This document shows, one piece after another, positions 32,913 through 41,780 of a stretch of DNA of 53,522 nt. A program made the translations under genes and the position numbers. The notes under the pieces are model-generated. The model worked only from the letters and a program-made list of their open reading frames with translations, made no database searches and was not told the origin of the DNA. Every line of letters starts with the position of its first letter. The first letter of the stretch is position 1. Location of the stretch: positions 1-53,522 of the forward strand of contig JADLHG010000074.1 of the NCBI GenBank assembly GCA_020848905.1, written 5' to 3'. Source of the stretch: Deltaproteobacteria bacterium. GTDB taxonomy: Bacteria > Myxococcota_A > Polyangia > GCA-2747355 > JADLHG01.

Positions 32913-34652
32913 CTACTTGCAGCACTTCATGATCGTGTTGCCCACCGCGTTGCACGCGCCGAAGGAGACACCCGTCTTGCCCGTCGGGCAGATGGGCCAG
33001 ATGCCGAGGATCCAATCGGCCTGGACGCACTGCCCGCCGAGCGCGGCGCAGTTCAGCTCGTCGCTGTTGCCGGTAACGGGCGCACCGCCCGTGCCGGTAC
33101 CCGTCCCCGTGCCGGTACCCGTGCCCGCCGGCGCGGTGCAGCTCGCTTGATTCGCCGCGACGCAGCCCGTCGCCTCGTTCCAGTAGGGCTTGGGCTGAAA
33201 GCACACACAGCGGCCGTTGTAGCTGTCCTGGGTCGTGCCCTGCCCGCACACGTGGAGATTCGCCTGGCGGCACTGCTCGTACGCGGCGTCCTCGGCGGGG
33301 CAGCGCGACGGCTGACAGGGGCAGTTGGTCCAGATCCCCCCCGTGTAGACGCACTTGCCGTAGGGCGTCTGGCCCACCGGGTCGCACTGCTGGGCGGTGG
33401 GCTGCTCGACGGACCAATCGCTGCTGTTCATCGGAATGGTCATCACCGCCGCCTGCAGCTCCTTGATGTCCTGCGGCTGCGACACCACGTAGCGCTGCAC
33501 CTGCGAGTCCTGATAGAGCAGGCTCACCCACTTCCCGCAATCCACCTTGGCGTCCACGAGACGTTGCGTCGTGTCGGCCAGGTCGTTGGTGTAGGTGACG
33601 CGGCAGCCTCCCTGGACGCGGCAATGCCGCTTCCCCTGGCTGGGGATGGTGCTCGGGATCTGGATCTGCGAGCGCGATACGTCGGCCCGATACTGCCACT
33701 GGCTGTTGCCGGGACCGATATCGAGAAAGAGAAACTCGTTGCCCGTCGGGCCCTGATTGGCCCACGACACCGCATAGCGGTATACGCCGCCGCCCAGGTG
33801 TTTACGCACATAGGCCGGCACGAGCTTGCCCCAGCTAGCCTGCTCCTGAACCGTCATCGAGAAGTTGTTGTTGGGCGCGGAGAGGTCGTACGAGCGGTAG
33901 ACGGGGCAGTTCGTCCCCTGGCACTCCACCCACTGGACCCAGGACTGGGTGGCGTAGGTGCCCGCACCCGGAGTCGGGACGCCGCCGCTGTTGCCGGAGG
34001 CCCCGGAGCAGCTCGTATTCGTGATCCACTGCCCCCCTGGACAGCAGTAGACCCACTGGTTCGCGCCGTTCGTGCAGTAGGTCGCACCGGCCAGGTAGCT
34101 GCCCGAGCAGGACCCGACCGTCCCGAGCCGCGCCGTGCAGCTCGAGCTCGTGGTGGGGTTCGTGGTGACCCCGCCCACGCCGCAGCGCCCCCCGCCCGGC
34201 GAGATGTAGCTCTGGCTCGGCACGCAGAAGCAGGTGTTGGGGTTCGTCGACCCGCAGCACTCGCCTTCGTAGCAGTAGTTGGAATCGCGGCAGGTGTGGA
34301 TCATGCGCCCGTAGACATCCGTGGCGCACGTCCCGTTCGTCGCGACGGGTGGCTGATAGGGGGCCACCGGCGTGCCCTGCGGCGCGGGCGGAATGGTCTG
34401 CCCCACGCAGTTCCCGTCGCACATCCTCGACCAGATCGCGCCCGGAGCGCAGGTCGTGCCGGGCGTGCGGTACGGGTTCGCGTCCCAGGTGGGCGCGGCG
34501 CAGGTGCAGCCGCTGCCCGTGATCACGCACGGGTAGGTCGTGGCATCCGACCGACGGCGGGTCAGCTCCCCGACCTGCTCGTCTTGCACACCACCGCACG
34601 CCGTCGCGCTCGCGGCGGCGAGGAACAGCCACATCCTTCTGATTTGGCGCAT
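32913..34652 (-). CDS. Large Cys-rich lipoprotein with Gly-Thr repeat
   Basis: 579 aa from the ATG at 34652, preceded by GGGAGGG five bases away. The signal (MWLFLAAASATACGG) has lipobox ATAC. The mature chain holds more than 35 Cys, many in modules such as CVITGSGCTCAAPTWD, CRDSNYCYEGECCGSTNPN, CQPSRCPAEDAAYEQC and VCGQGTTQDSYNGRCVCF. A central strand-rich, Cys-poor domain at about 230-400 contains RYAVSWANQGPTGNEFLFLD and RADVSRSQIQIPSTIPS. Residues near 525 are seven Gly-Thr pairs. It is probably a surface protein held by disulfides. No enzyme motif is seen. A good sigma-54-like promoter lies 40 bases upstream. Confidence 0.8.
   Translation of the reverse strand: MRQIRRMWLFLAAASATACGGVQDEQVGELTRRRSDATTYPCVITGSGCTCAAPTWDANPYRTPGTTCAPGAIWSRMCDGNCVGQTIPPAPQGTPVAPYQPPVATNGTCATDVYGRMIHTCRDSNYCYEGECCGSTNPNTCFCVPSQSYISPGGGRCGVGGVTTNPTTSSSCTARLGTVGSCSGSYLAGATYCTNGANQWVYCCPGGQWITNTSCSGASGNSGGVPTPGAGTYATQSWVQWVECQGTNCPVYRSYDLSAPNNNFSMTVQEQASWGKLVPAYVRKHLGGGVYRYAVSWANQGPTGNEFLFLDIGPGNSQWQYRADVSRSQIQIPSTIPSQGKRHCRVQGGCRVTYTNDLADTTQRLVDAKVDCGKWVSLLYQDSQVQRYVVSQPQDIKELQAAVMTIPMNSSDWSVEQPTAQQCDPVGQTPYGKCVYTGGIWTNCPCQPSRCPAEDAAYEQCRQANLHVCGQGTTQDSYNGRCVCFQPKPYWNEATGCVAANQASCTAPAGTGTGTGTGTGTGGAPVTGNSDELNCAALGGQCVQADWILGIWPICPTGKTGVSFGACNAVGNTIMKCCK
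33084..33130 (-). repeat. Short tandem repeat coding for (Gly-Thr)n
   Basis: Plus-strand units of gtgccggtacccgt/ccccgt alternate over about 45 bases and encode GTGTGTGTGTGT in the lipoprotein. It is a hexamer-like slip-prone repeat that could vary in length between strains. Confidence 0.55.
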
Positions 34653-34701
34653 CGTGCCCTCCCGGGGGTCCTGCCTCGACGTGGATAGTGAGGCGCGCCT
34701 G

Positions 34702-34717
34702 TGCAACGGCGGTGCCG
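34702..34717 (-). promoter_or_regulatory. Sigma-54 (-24/-12) promoter of the Cys-rich lipoprotein gene
   Basis: On the minus strand cGGCACCgccgTTGCA has GG (34716-34715) and GC (34704-34703) exactly 10 apart, with a perfect TTGCA. The predicted leader is about 40 bases to the ATG at 34652. Confidence 0.62.
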
Positions 34718-34735
34718 GGTCGGCTGGGCGGCTAA

Positions 34736-36493
34736 TCAGTCGGCATGACGGGTGAAGTTCGTCGCCGCGGTGGATCCCCCCTCTCCCGAAATCGGAAGCG
34801 CGTGGTCCGATGGCCAGTGACCGGGGCGGCCAGGGCCTGGCCGCTCGAGGGCGTTAGCGCGCGCAGACGCACCGAGCCGGCGGGGGCCCCGCGCGCGCAG
34901 ACGCACCTGGGCGCGAGGGAAGAGAAGCACGCCCCAGAAGAAGGAGCGCAGCGTGGGCATCAGCCGCCAGGGGGCCCGCAGCACCCGCCCCCAGAGGCGC
35001 AGGTTCAGGAGCAGGATGAGCAGCGGATGGCGCCACATCACGCGCATGGCGTTCCAGAAGACGTGGGCCACGAAGCGCAGCATGTAGCGCCGATAGAAGC
35101 GGGCCAGCTCGCGCAGCGGCAGCTCCGGGGTCTCCGCCATGGTCGGCGCGAGGAGCAGGTGCGGGATCTTTCCCTCCGCGTGGAGCGCGGCGGTGTCCAC
35201 GAGGAGGCCCTGCTGCTCGCTCTGCGCGTGGAGCGGCGTGCCCGCGTAGGGCTTGAAGATCGAGAAGAACGGCACCGTGCCGTGGCGCCGGAAGCGCTCG
35301 AAGGCAAAGCGGTAGGTCTGCCGGACCGTGGCCCAGGTCTCGCCGGGCAGCCCGAAGATGAAGAGGGCGTTGTGGTCGATCCCCGCCGCGGAACAGGCGG
35401 TGAGCGTCCGATCGAGGTCCGCGAGGTCCAGCTCCTTGCGCACGATCGTGTCGAGCACGGTCTGCGAGCCGGACTCCACGCCGAACATCAGGTAGACGCA
35501 CCCCGAGCGGCTGCAGAGGTCCACCAGCTCGGCGTCGAAGCGATCCGCGCGCACGCCGTTCGGCGTGTCCCAGGTGAGGCCCAGGTCGGCCTCCACGAGC
35601 TCTTCGAGCAACCGGCGGAGGCGCGGTCGATCGAGGGCCAGGTTGTCGTCCTCGAGGTGGACGTGGCGCACTCCATGGTGCCGCGACAGAGTGGTGAGCT
35701 GCTCGAGCACGTACTCGGGGCTGTGGGCGCGGAAGGCCTTGCCCATGGTGACCGGGACCGAGCAGAAGGTGCACGGGTAGGGGCAGCCGCGGCTCGTGGC
35801 GAGGTAGATCGCGCGGTCGGATCCCGGGTACTCGACGCTGATGCGCGAGGGGAAGCCGCGCCGCTTGAGCTCGAAGTAGCGCTCGAGCTCCACGTCGGCC
35901 CAGTCGAGAACGTAGTCGTCGAGCCGAGGTACCAGCTCGGGGGCGTTGCGCGCGAGCTCTCCGTCGGGGCGGCGCACGACCAGGCCCGGGGCAGAGGTGA
36001 ACGCGTCTCCGCGTCCGACGGCGGCCAGCACCGCCTCGAGAGCGCGCTCCCCTTCCCCGACCACCGCCGCGTCGAGTCCCGGCGCCGCGGCGAGGTAGCG
36101 CTCGGCGTGCATGGAGACGTCGCTCCCGCCGGCGAGCACCACCGCGCCGGGGAGGGCCCTGCGCAGCGCGGAAATCGCCTCCACGGCCTCGTCGAAGAAG
36201 ACCTCCGCGGCGACCCCCACGCCCACCACGTCGGGGGCGAAGGCGGCCGCGCGCGCGGCGACGCTCTCCGCATCCAGGCCGAAGCGCACGGGGCCCTTCG
36301 CCCGCCGGAGGGCCGCGTAGTCGGGCTCGGCCAGCGCGTCGAGTATCTGGACCTCCACGCCCGCAGCCCGACGCGCCGCCGCCGCGAGATAGAGGAGGCC
36401 GAGCGGAACCCCGACCCAGGGCCCGTCCGGGTAGACCAGGCTCGCGAAGCGTCCCGCGGGGCGCACGAGCAGGAGGCGCAGGGGTCGGGTCAC
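34736..36493 (-). CDS. B12-binding-domain radical SAM enzyme (BchE/HpnJ-like class)
   Basis: 585 aa from a GTG whose GTGA overlaps the upstream stop by four bases. The N-terminal Rossmann-like B12 domain (LLLVRPAGRFASLVYPDGPW, VVGVGVAAEVFFDEAVEAI, VVLAGGSDVSMHAERYL, VVGEGERALEAVLAA) lacks a clear DxHxxG. The radical SAM core has YLATSRGCPYPCTFCSVPV (C237, C241, C244), HVHLEDDNLALDRPRL, LMFGVESGSQTVLDTIVR and LFIFGLPGETWATVRQTYRF. The C-terminus has hydrophobic amphipathic helices (VFWNAMRVMWRHPLLILLLN) as in membrane-associated enzymes acting on lipids or tetrapyrroles. It is translationally coupled to a tocopherol-cyclase-like gene, which hints at a lipid substrate. Confidence 0.88.
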   Translation of the reverse strand: MTRPLRLLLVRPAGRFASLVYPDGPWVGVPLGLLYLAAAARRAAGVEVQILDALAEPDYAALRRAKGPVRFGLDAESVAARAAAFAPDVVGVGVAAEVFFDEAVEAISALRRALPGAVVLAGGSDVSMHAERYLAAAPGLDAAVVGEGERALEAVLAAVGRGDAFTSAPGLVVRRPDGELARNAPELVPRLDDYVLDWADVELERYFELKRRGFPSRISVEYPGSDRAIYLATSRGCPYPCTFCSVPVTMGKAFRAHSPEYVLEQLTTLSRHHGVRHVHLEDDNLALDRPRLRRLLEELVEADLGLTWDTPNGVRADRFDAELVDLCSRSGCVYLMFGVESGSQTVLDTIVRKELDLADLDRTLTACSAAGIDHNALFIFGLPGETWATVRQTYRFAFERFRRHGTVPFFSIFKPYAGTPLHAQSEQQGLLVDTAALHAEGKIPHLLLAPTMAETPELPLRELARFYRRYMLRFVAHVFWNAMRVMWRHPLLILLLNLRLWGRVLRAPWRLMPTLRSFFWGVLLFPRAQVRLRARGPRRLGASARANALERPGPGRPGHWPSDHALPISGEGGSTAATNFTRHAD

Positions 36494-37674
36494 GGCGCCA
36501 CCGCGAGCGCGCGGCCGGGTGCGAGAGCGGGCTCCCGGCCGAGGCAGCGTTGCCAGAGCGAGGTCGGCGCGCGACGGGCGTCGAGGCCGATCTCGAGGCC
36601 GGCCTGCCGCGAGCTGAGCTCGACCACCTTGCGCCAGCGCAGCACGCGGCTCCGCTCCTCGAGGCGTACCTGCAGGTCTCCGGCGAGCGTCTCGTAGTTC
36701 ACGAAGCGACCCCCGTCCGGGGTGTCGAGCTCGATGGGCAGAAACGCCTCGAGCGGCGCGCGCGCCTCGACGGTGATCCGGCGGCGACCGTCGCTCGCTT
36801 CCACGCGCCAGCCCCCCGGAAGCGGCTCGACGCGCGTCCCGTGCAGGTCAGTGCTGCGAAAGGCGTGCACGCGTCCCTCGTGGCGCAGGCCCACGCAGAC
36901 CACGCTTCCCACCTCGACGCGGCGCATGGCGCGCGGAAGACCGCCGCCCACGACCAGCGCCGTCTCCGGCGCGTCGGCGAAGGTGTTGCAGGCGATCCAG
37001 AGCCAGTAGCGGGGAAAGGAGCTGCCCCAGTTGTGGTCCTGGTAGCCCGGGGCGCCGACGAGCTCGAGCCGCTCGCCGTCGAGCTCCACCACGCCGCTCA
37101 CCCGCGCGTCGGCCTGCGCCGGGTGCCAGTGGATGTTCGACGCCGCGGGAAACCACGACACCCAGCCCGTGGCGGGAAAGCGCCAGCGCGTGGCGAAGCC
37201 GAGGTCCCAGCGCGCGCGATGGCCCTGCCCCGCCACCTCGCCGACCGCGCGGCAGGCCGTGGCGTGGCTCCGGCCGACGCGCACGTAGGTCGAGCTCGAC
37301 GAGGCCTCGAAGCTCCGCACGGGGAGGCGCTCCACGAGGAGGAGCTTGCGGCGCGGAGCCCCGAAGATCAGGAAGGCCTGGCTCGCCCCGCTCCGCCCGG
37401 CGACGTCGGTGGGATTCACCACGCCGTAGGCGGCGAAGATCGCCTCGCCCGTGGCCGGCACGACGGCCTTGTAGTACCACCACTCGAACCAGGGCTGGCG
37501 GGCGGCGGGCCCGCGCGCATCGAGAGCCGACCGCCCCATGTAGACGTTCTGCGGGTCGACCTCGTGCGACCGGTCGCGCAGCAGGCGAACGGCCGGGGAC
37601 CGAGGCGGCCCTTCCGCCGCGCGCACCCCGACCGCGCGCCGGTCTGCGACCCGGGGCGTGTCCGTGACATCCAT
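36490..37674 (-). CDS. Tocopherol-cyclase / CrtC-like lipocalin-type protein
   Basis: 394 aa from the ATG at 37674, with GGAGAG eight bases upstream and no signal peptide. Diagnostic patterns of the tocopherol cyclase/hydroxyneurosporene hydratase superfamily are present. PWFEWWYYKAVVPATGEAIF opens the barrel, SNIHWHPAQADARVSGVVEL follows, and GAPGYQDHNWGSSFPRYWLW is the conserved DHNWG block. Members act on prenyl quinols or carotenoids by adding water or closing rings. It is the first gene of a coupled pair with the B12 radical SAM enzyme, so the two probably modify the same hydrophobic substrate. A sigma-54-like site lies 28 bases upstream. Confidence 0.78.
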   Translation of the reverse strand: MDVTDTPRVADRRAVGVRAAEGPPRSPAVRLLRDRSHEVDPQNVYMGRSALDARGPAARQPWFEWWYYKAVVPATGEAIFAAYGVVNPTDVAGRSGASQAFLIFGAPRRKLLLVERLPVRSFEASSSSTYVRVGRSHATACRAVGEVAGQGHRARWDLGFATRWRFPATGWVSWFPAASNIHWHPAQADARVSGVVELDGERLELVGAPGYQDHNWGSSFPRYWLWIACNTFADAPETALVVGGGLPRAMRRVEVGSVVCVGLRHEGRVHAFRSTDLHGTRVEPLPGGWRVEASDGRRRITVEARAPLEAFLPIELDTPDGGRFVNYETLAGDLQVRLEERSRVLRWRKVVELSSRQAGLEIGLDARRAPTSLWQRCLGREPALAPGRALAVAP

Positions 37675-37700
37675 GCTGGACTCTCCGGCTGCCGCCCCTG

Positions 37701-37716
37701 TGCACGCGGCGTGCCG
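37701..37716 (-). promoter_or_regulatory. Possible sigma-54 promoter of the tocopherol-cyclase-like/radical SAM pair
   Basis: On the minus strand cGGCACGccgcGTGCA has a perfect GGCACG and GC at 37703-37702, exactly 10 bases from GG at 37715-37714. The -12 carries G for the first T. The leader would be about 16 bases. No gene was seen in the rest of 37675-37916. Confidence 0.48.
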
Positions 37717-37916
37717 CCCGGGACCGGCCCCCGCGCTTCGGGCCGGCGCCCCGCCCACTCTCCATGAGGCTGGCTCAGCCGCTGGCCTTTTCGACGTGGC
37801 CCCGCAGGCGGCGGCGGGCCGAGGTCCCGCGACCTCGCGCAACGGGCACCTGGCCACCGGCGCCACTCCGTCGCCGGCGACCGCTCAGGGCCGAAGGGGC
37901 CTCGCGCCCGGGCGCG

Positions 37917-38954
37917 TCAAAGGTAGTGCCCGCAGCGGGCCGGCGTCCCGCCGGGACCTGGCCCGAGGCAGGTCTCGAAACCGGCCGTGCGGCAGTCCAC
38001 GGTATGCTTGCGGCCGTCCACGCAGACCACCAGGCCATCCTTCGCACACTCCCCCGCGAACGAGGCGTTGCACGCGTTGCCCGTCGCGCGACAGGGCAGG
38101 GTCCCGAGCGCCGTCGGATCACACGCGCCCGCCAGGAGGTTCTGCCCGCAGTCGACTGTGGCCAGCCTGCCCCCCACGCAATACTCCGCCAGGCCCCCGG
38201 TGCACCGAGGCCGCTCCGTCTCGCTGCACGCCGCGCCGGTCCCGCGGCAGAGCTGCGCCGAAGGAGTGCTCACGCAGGCGAGCCCGCTCGGGGCGCAGTC
38301 GAAGTCGAACGCCGCTCCGGCGCTGCAGTGCATCCCCTGGCTCCCCCTGCACTGGGTGAAGAGCATCGCCTCGCACGACGTCTTCGCGCAGGCTGCCCGC
38401 TGCATCCCCGTCGCGAGCGGCACGCAGTCGCTTCCGAAGCTGGCGCAGTCGAGCGAGCCAGCGCTCGTCACGACCGACGATCCCTTGCACGCCCCGCCCT
38501 CGACGATTCGCGAGAGCGCGAACAGGGTACCTCCAAAGCAGGCGCTCAGGGCCTTGCAGTCCGTGGCCCGCGCCGCGCACGAGAGGAGGCGATCGGCCAG
38601 CAGCGGATCGGCGTCCGAGCGCAGCCCCGAGGCGTACCAGTTCCGACGAGCGAACGCCGCCACGCAGGCCGAGGGGGTGCGCGGCATCCAGGTCACGGAG
38701 TTCGGAGAGCAGCTCACGGCGAGCGCACAGGCTCGCGCCACCGACGCGGGGAAGCCAGGGAGCACCGCGGAGCCACTGTCCGGCGAGGCCGCGTCCCCCC
38801 GCGCGTCGGCCCGCGCCTCGGCGTCCACCGCTGCCCCCGACTCTCGCGGCGCGGCGTCCCTCCCGCCGTCGAACGCCACGAGCCCGGTCCGCGCGCCGCA
38901 GCCGCACGCCCCGAGCCAGAACGCCACCATCATCACGCGCGCCGTGCCTTTCAT
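37917..38954 (-). CDS. Cys-rich lipoprotein with Asp/Ala linker
   Basis: 345 aa from the ATG at 38954. The signal (ARVMMVAFWLGACGCGARTG) carries lipobox LGAC. An Asp/Ala/Arg linker (AAVDAEARADARGDAASPDS) leads to a mature region with about 26 Cys in repeated short modules (CALAVSCSPNSVTW; CKALSACFGGTLF; CRGTGAACSETERPRCTGGL; YCVGGRLATVDCGQNLLAGA; CATGNACN-type spacing). Repeated units of the form C-x-G-x-x-x-x-VDCG suggest duplicated modules. No catalytic motif was found. No convincing Shine-Dalgarno precedes the ATG. It is divergent from the 39054 lipoprotein gene, with a 99-base shared gap. Confidence 0.75.
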   Translation of the reverse strand: MKGTARVMMVAFWLGACGCGARTGLVAFDGGRDAAPRESGAAVDAEARADARGDAASPDSGSAVLPGFPASVARACALAVSCSPNSVTWMPRTPSACVAAFARRNWYASGLRSDADPLLADRLLSCAARATDCKALSACFGGTLFALSRIVEGGACKGSSVVTSAGSLDCASFGSDCVPLATGMQRAACAKTSCEAMLFTQCRGSQGMHCSAGAAFDFDCAPSGLACVSTPSAQLCRGTGAACSETERPRCTGGLAEYCVGGRLATVDCGQNLLAGACDPTALGTLPCRATGNACNASFAGECAKDGLVVCVDGRKHTVDCRTAGFETCLGPGPGGTPARCGHYL

Positions 38955-39039
38955 GGGCCGAACGCTACCACAACGTCCCCGCGCCTGGCGGGCCTGGAGC
39001 ACCAGCCTCATCGCGCGCCGCCCGGTTCTCGGGTCGCGC

Positions 39040-39045
39040 TACAAT
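39040..39045 (+). promoter_or_regulatory. Possible -10 box (TACAAT) of the 39054 lipoprotein gene
   Basis: TACAAT lies 8 bases before the ATG at 39054, and no Shine-Dalgarno is seen between them. No convincing -35 was found 17 bases upstream. If used, the transcript would be leaderless or nearly so, as also inferred at 2709. Confidence 0.38.
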
Positions 39046-39053
39046 GATCCTCG

Positions 39054-40925
39054 ATGCGTTCCCTGCCGCCGCGCGTTCTCCTCCTCGCGCTCTGCTCCCT
39101 CGTGGCGCAGGGGTGCACGAGCTCCGTCCCGGCGCCGAGCGACGGCGGCGCGATCGACGCCCTTCACGACGCGGGCCGCCCGGACGGTGCATCCGACGGC
39201 GCTGCACCGCTGCGCGACGGTACGACCGATCATCGGCTCGCGTTCGACGGCAGGCTTCCCCCCGACGGCCCGCGCCCCACCTCTCCCTGCTCCACGCCCC
39301 CCGCGCCGCTCCTCTCCGAGGACTTCGAGGGCACGCTCGCCGCCTGGACGGTGGCCCCGCACGCGCCTCCGGTCAACGAACCCGTCCTCCGCGCCGGCTG
39401 CGGCTACCGGAGCAATCGGTGCCTCGCGCTCGTCTTCGGGGACGGCTCGAACGCCCAGCACGTGATGATCTCGCGCAGCCTCCCCGGCAGCACCGACCTC
39501 CTCGTCCGGGTCTACTTCTACGACGATATGGACCCCACGCTCGGGTCGATGATCGAGGTGTCGAACGCAGCCGGCACGGGGGGGCTGGGCCTCGGGGTGG
39601 TGACGTCGCTCTATCCGTCGAGCTACGCGATCCGTTTCAACACCTTCGCCGGAACCAAGGACACGAAGGTCCCGCGCTCGGCCGGGTGGCACCTCTTCGA
39701 GCTCATCGTCACCGGCCAGGGGAGCTACGGGAAGGTGGACAACGTCCTCTTTCGCGAGGTCAACCCGAGCCTCACCTCGGCGAGCAAGGTCTCCTTCGTG
39801 GCCACCTGGAACCTCACGGGCCAGGCGATCTACGACCAGCTCGCGGTCCACCCGATCGACCGACGCCCCTGGCCCGCGCGCCTCTGCAGCGAGCTCGGCG
39901 CCTTCTACGACACCTACGGCAAGACCGACTTCAGCCCGCTCTATCCGACCCTCGGCACGGCGCTCCACAGCAACGACCTGCGCTCGCTCTTCGACACCGC
40001 CGGCGCCTTCGCCATCTACGGTCAGCGGGCCTCGGACGCGACGGCCCGGGCCCGCGGCAAGCAGCTCTTTCTCGACGGACTCGCGCACGGGCAGTGGGGC
40101 AAGATCAACGACTGGGCGCGCGGCGTGGCCCTCTCGTCGGTTGCGCGCGCGGCGCACCTCCTCTGGGCGGAGCTCGACGCGGCGACGCGGGCCAAGGTCC
40201 AGCAGCTCATGTTCGACAACGCGCAGCTCTACCTGGCGCGACTTCCCGAATCCGGCCACGTCGGCGACTCCAAGGCCGAGGAGAACGCCTGGCACGCCGA
40301 CTTCCTGGCCGCAGTGCTGGTCTATTTCCCGGGCGTCCCGAACGCGGCCGCGCTCGAGGCCAAGCTGCGCTGCTTCGCCTATCACAGCATCACCCGCAGC
40401 ACCGACGCCGCGTACTGCGGCCTGAAGACCCAGACCGTCTACGACACCTTCCTCCTCGAGAACCACAACAAGACGAGCCCGATCTACGCCGCGTCGACCA
40501 TCCACCTTCTGGCCAAGCCCTATTTCACCTTCCGCGCCGCCGGCAGAGCCACCATCCCGGCCGAGCTCAGCCACAACGTCGCGCCCCTCTATCAGAAGCT
40601 CGCGACCTTCGTCGACCCGAACACCTTCCACTTCGTGAACGCCCCTGCCGACTGGAGCGGCGCGACCAACTCCTTCTGCAACAACCCCCTCGTCCTGGCC
40701 TACGCGGAGGCGCTCAAGGCGCCACCGGCGCTCGCCCTGCAGGACCTGTTCTCCAAGCGCAGCCTCTTCTACCGCGACCTGCCGAGCGAGTGGGTCAAGG
40801 CCCCGCCCGCGCGGCTCGCGAGCTTCAACCAGCTCGATCCGACGAGCGACGGCTATCGGTGGTTTCTGGACGCCAACGCGGCGGGAGGGGTCTTCGCGAC
40901 AGCCATGGACCTGCTGGTCCCCTGA
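39054..40925 (+). CDS. Lipoprotein with jelly-roll domain and alpha-helical (toroid-like) domain
   Basis: 623 aa. The signal (VLLLALCSLVAQGCTSSVPA) has lipobox AQGC and is followed by an Asp/Ala/Gly-rich linker. Residues about 85-275 look like a LamG-type beta-jelly roll (LSEDFEGTLAAWTVAPHAPP; DLLVRVYFYDDMDP; GWHLFELIVTGQGSYGKVDN). The rest is helical with regular repeats (GKINDWARGVALSSVARAAH; AEENAWHADFLAAVLVYFPG; HNKTSPIYAASTIHLLAKPY), like the (alpha/alpha) toroids of polysaccharide lyases or glycosidases. His and Glu in AENAWH- and LENHNK-type segments are candidate active-site residues. The enzyme class is an inference from fold appearance only. It converges with the suf operon. Confidence 0.78.
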   Translation: MRSLPPRVLLLALCSLVAQGCTSSVPAPSDGGAIDALHDAGRPDGASDGAAPLRDGTTDHRLAFDGRLPPDGPRPTSPCSTPPAPLLSEDFEGTLAAWTVAPHAPPVNEPVLRAGCGYRSNRCLALVFGDGSNAQHVMISRSLPGSTDLLVRVYFYDDMDPTLGSMIEVSNAAGTGGLGLGVVTSLYPSSYAIRFNTFAGTKDTKVPRSAGWHLFELIVTGQGSYGKVDNVLFREVNPSLTSASKVSFVATWNLTGQAIYDQLAVHPIDRRPWPARLCSELGAFYDTYGKTDFSPLYPTLGTALHSNDLRSLFDTAGAFAIYGQRASDATARARGKQLFLDGLAHGQWGKINDWARGVALSSVARAAHLLWAELDAATRAKVQQLMFDNAQLYLARLPESGHVGDSKAEENAWHADFLAAVLVYFPGVPNAAALEAKLRCFAYHSITRSTDAAYCGLKTQTVYDTFLLENHNKTSPIYAASTIHLLAKPYFTFRAAGRATIPAELSHNVAPLYQKLATFVDPNTFHFVNAPADWSGATNSFCNNPLVLAYAEALKAPPALALQDLFSKRSLFYRDLPSEWVKAPPARLASFNQLDPTSDGYRWFLDANAAGGVFATAMDLLVP

Positions 40926-40951
40926 GCCCTGACGGGAAGGATCGCGGCCAG
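40926..40951. terminator. Imperfect inverted repeat between convergent genes
   Basis: GCCCTG ... CAGGGC arms of six bases flank about 17 bases in the 37-base gap between the lipoprotein gene end and the suf operon end. It could serve as a bidirectional terminator, but there is no T-tract. Confidence 0.25.
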
Positions 40952-40962
40952 GGCGACCGCGT

Positions 40963-41310
40963 CTACAGCATGTTCAGCTCGAGCTTGGCGGCCTCGGTCA
41001 TCAGGTCCGGCGACCAGGGCGGGTCCCAGACCACGTCCACCACCACCGTCGCGACGCCCGCGATCCCCTTCACCCGCTCCTCCACCTCGCCCGGCAGGCT
41101 CCCCGCCACCGGGCAGGCCGGCGAGGTGAGCGTCATGACGACCCGCACCTTGCCCGCCTCCTCGACGGCCACCTCGTAGATCAGCCCCAGGTCGTAGATG
41201 TTCACCGGGATCTCGGGGTCGAAGCAGGCCTTGAGCACCTCGACGACCTGCGCCCGGATCCCCTCTTTGCTGGTGGGTCCTATCTCCACGGCCATCTCCT
41301 CGCGCGTCAC
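40963..41310 (-). CDS. sufT: SUF-associated DUF59/MIP18-family protein (SufT-like)
   Basis: 115 aa from a GTG whose GTGA overlaps the sufU stop by four bases; the in-frame ATG at 41295 is an alternative. It is a single DUF59 domain: IRAQVVEVLKACFDPEIPVN, IYDLGLIYEVAVEEAGKVRV, VMTLTSPACPVAGSLPGEVE and VVVDVVWDPPWSPDLMTEAA. The conserved DPE/DLGLIY and TSPACP Cys motifs are present. SufT-type proteins help mature Fe-S proteins in the cytosol. It is the last gene of the suf operon. Confidence 0.9.
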   Translation of the reverse strand: MTREEMAVEIGPTSKEGIRAQVVEVLKACFDPEIPVNIYDLGLIYEVAVEEAGKVRVVMTLTSPACPVAGSLPGEVEERVKGIAGVATVVVDVVWDPPWSPDLMTEAAKLELNML

Positions 41311-41780
41311 TCGGTGGTCACGGGCGCGCCCTCGTGGCGCAGCGCCGCCTGGAGGGTGTGCCACGGCAGGGTCGCGCACTTGACCCGCGCCGGGTACTCG
41401 CTCACGCCGCTGAACGCCTCCAGCTTGCCCAGGTCCACGTGGGGCTGCGCCTCGGCGCGCTCGCAGCTCTTGCACGGCTCGCCGGTCACGAGCTGGTGGA
41501 AGCGTTCGAAGAGGTCCTCCACCTCGGCCAGCGTCTTGCCCTTCAGACTCTCGGTCATCATCGACGCCGAGGCCTTCGAGATGGCGCAGCCCGACCCCAC
41601 GAACCCGATGTCCTTCACCACGCCGCCTTCGAGGTCGAGATAGATCGTGACCTGATCGCCGCACAGGGGGTTGTAGCCGTCGGCGTGGCAGGTGGCGCAC
41701 TCGAGCGCGCGGTAGTTCCTCGGCCGCTTGTTGTGGTCGAGAATCATCTCCTGGTAGAGGTCCCTCAGGTCGGAGCTCAC
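41307..41780 (-). CDS. sufU: SufU zinc-dependent sulfur acceptor / scaffold
   Basis: 157 aa from a GTG overlapping the sufS stop by four bases (GTGA). SufU accepts sulfur from the SufS cysteine desulfurase. The zinc and active-site ligands C40 and D42 (YNPLCGDQVTIYLDLEGG), C65 (VGSGCAISKASASMMTESLK) and C135 (YPARVKCATLPWHTL) match the B. subtilis type. The extra segment CKSCERAEA typical of SufU is present. Two further Cys (CATCHADG) lie just before the ligand region. No sufE gene is seen, consistent with SufU being the partner of SufS. Confidence 0.94.
   Translation of the reverse strand: MSSDLRDLYQEMILDHNKRPRNYRALECATCHADGYNPLCGDQVTIYLDLEGGVVKDIGFVGSGCAISKASASMMTESLKGKTLAEVEDLFERFHQLVTGEPCKSCERAEAQPHVDLGKLEAFSGVSEYPARVKCATLPWHTLQAALRHEGAPVTTE

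Noticed and set aside
38984-38999. Sigma-54-like sequence TGGCGGGcctgGAGCA between the two divergent lipoprotein genes
   Set aside because: Spacing is right but both half-sites have too many mismatches for a GC-rich background.
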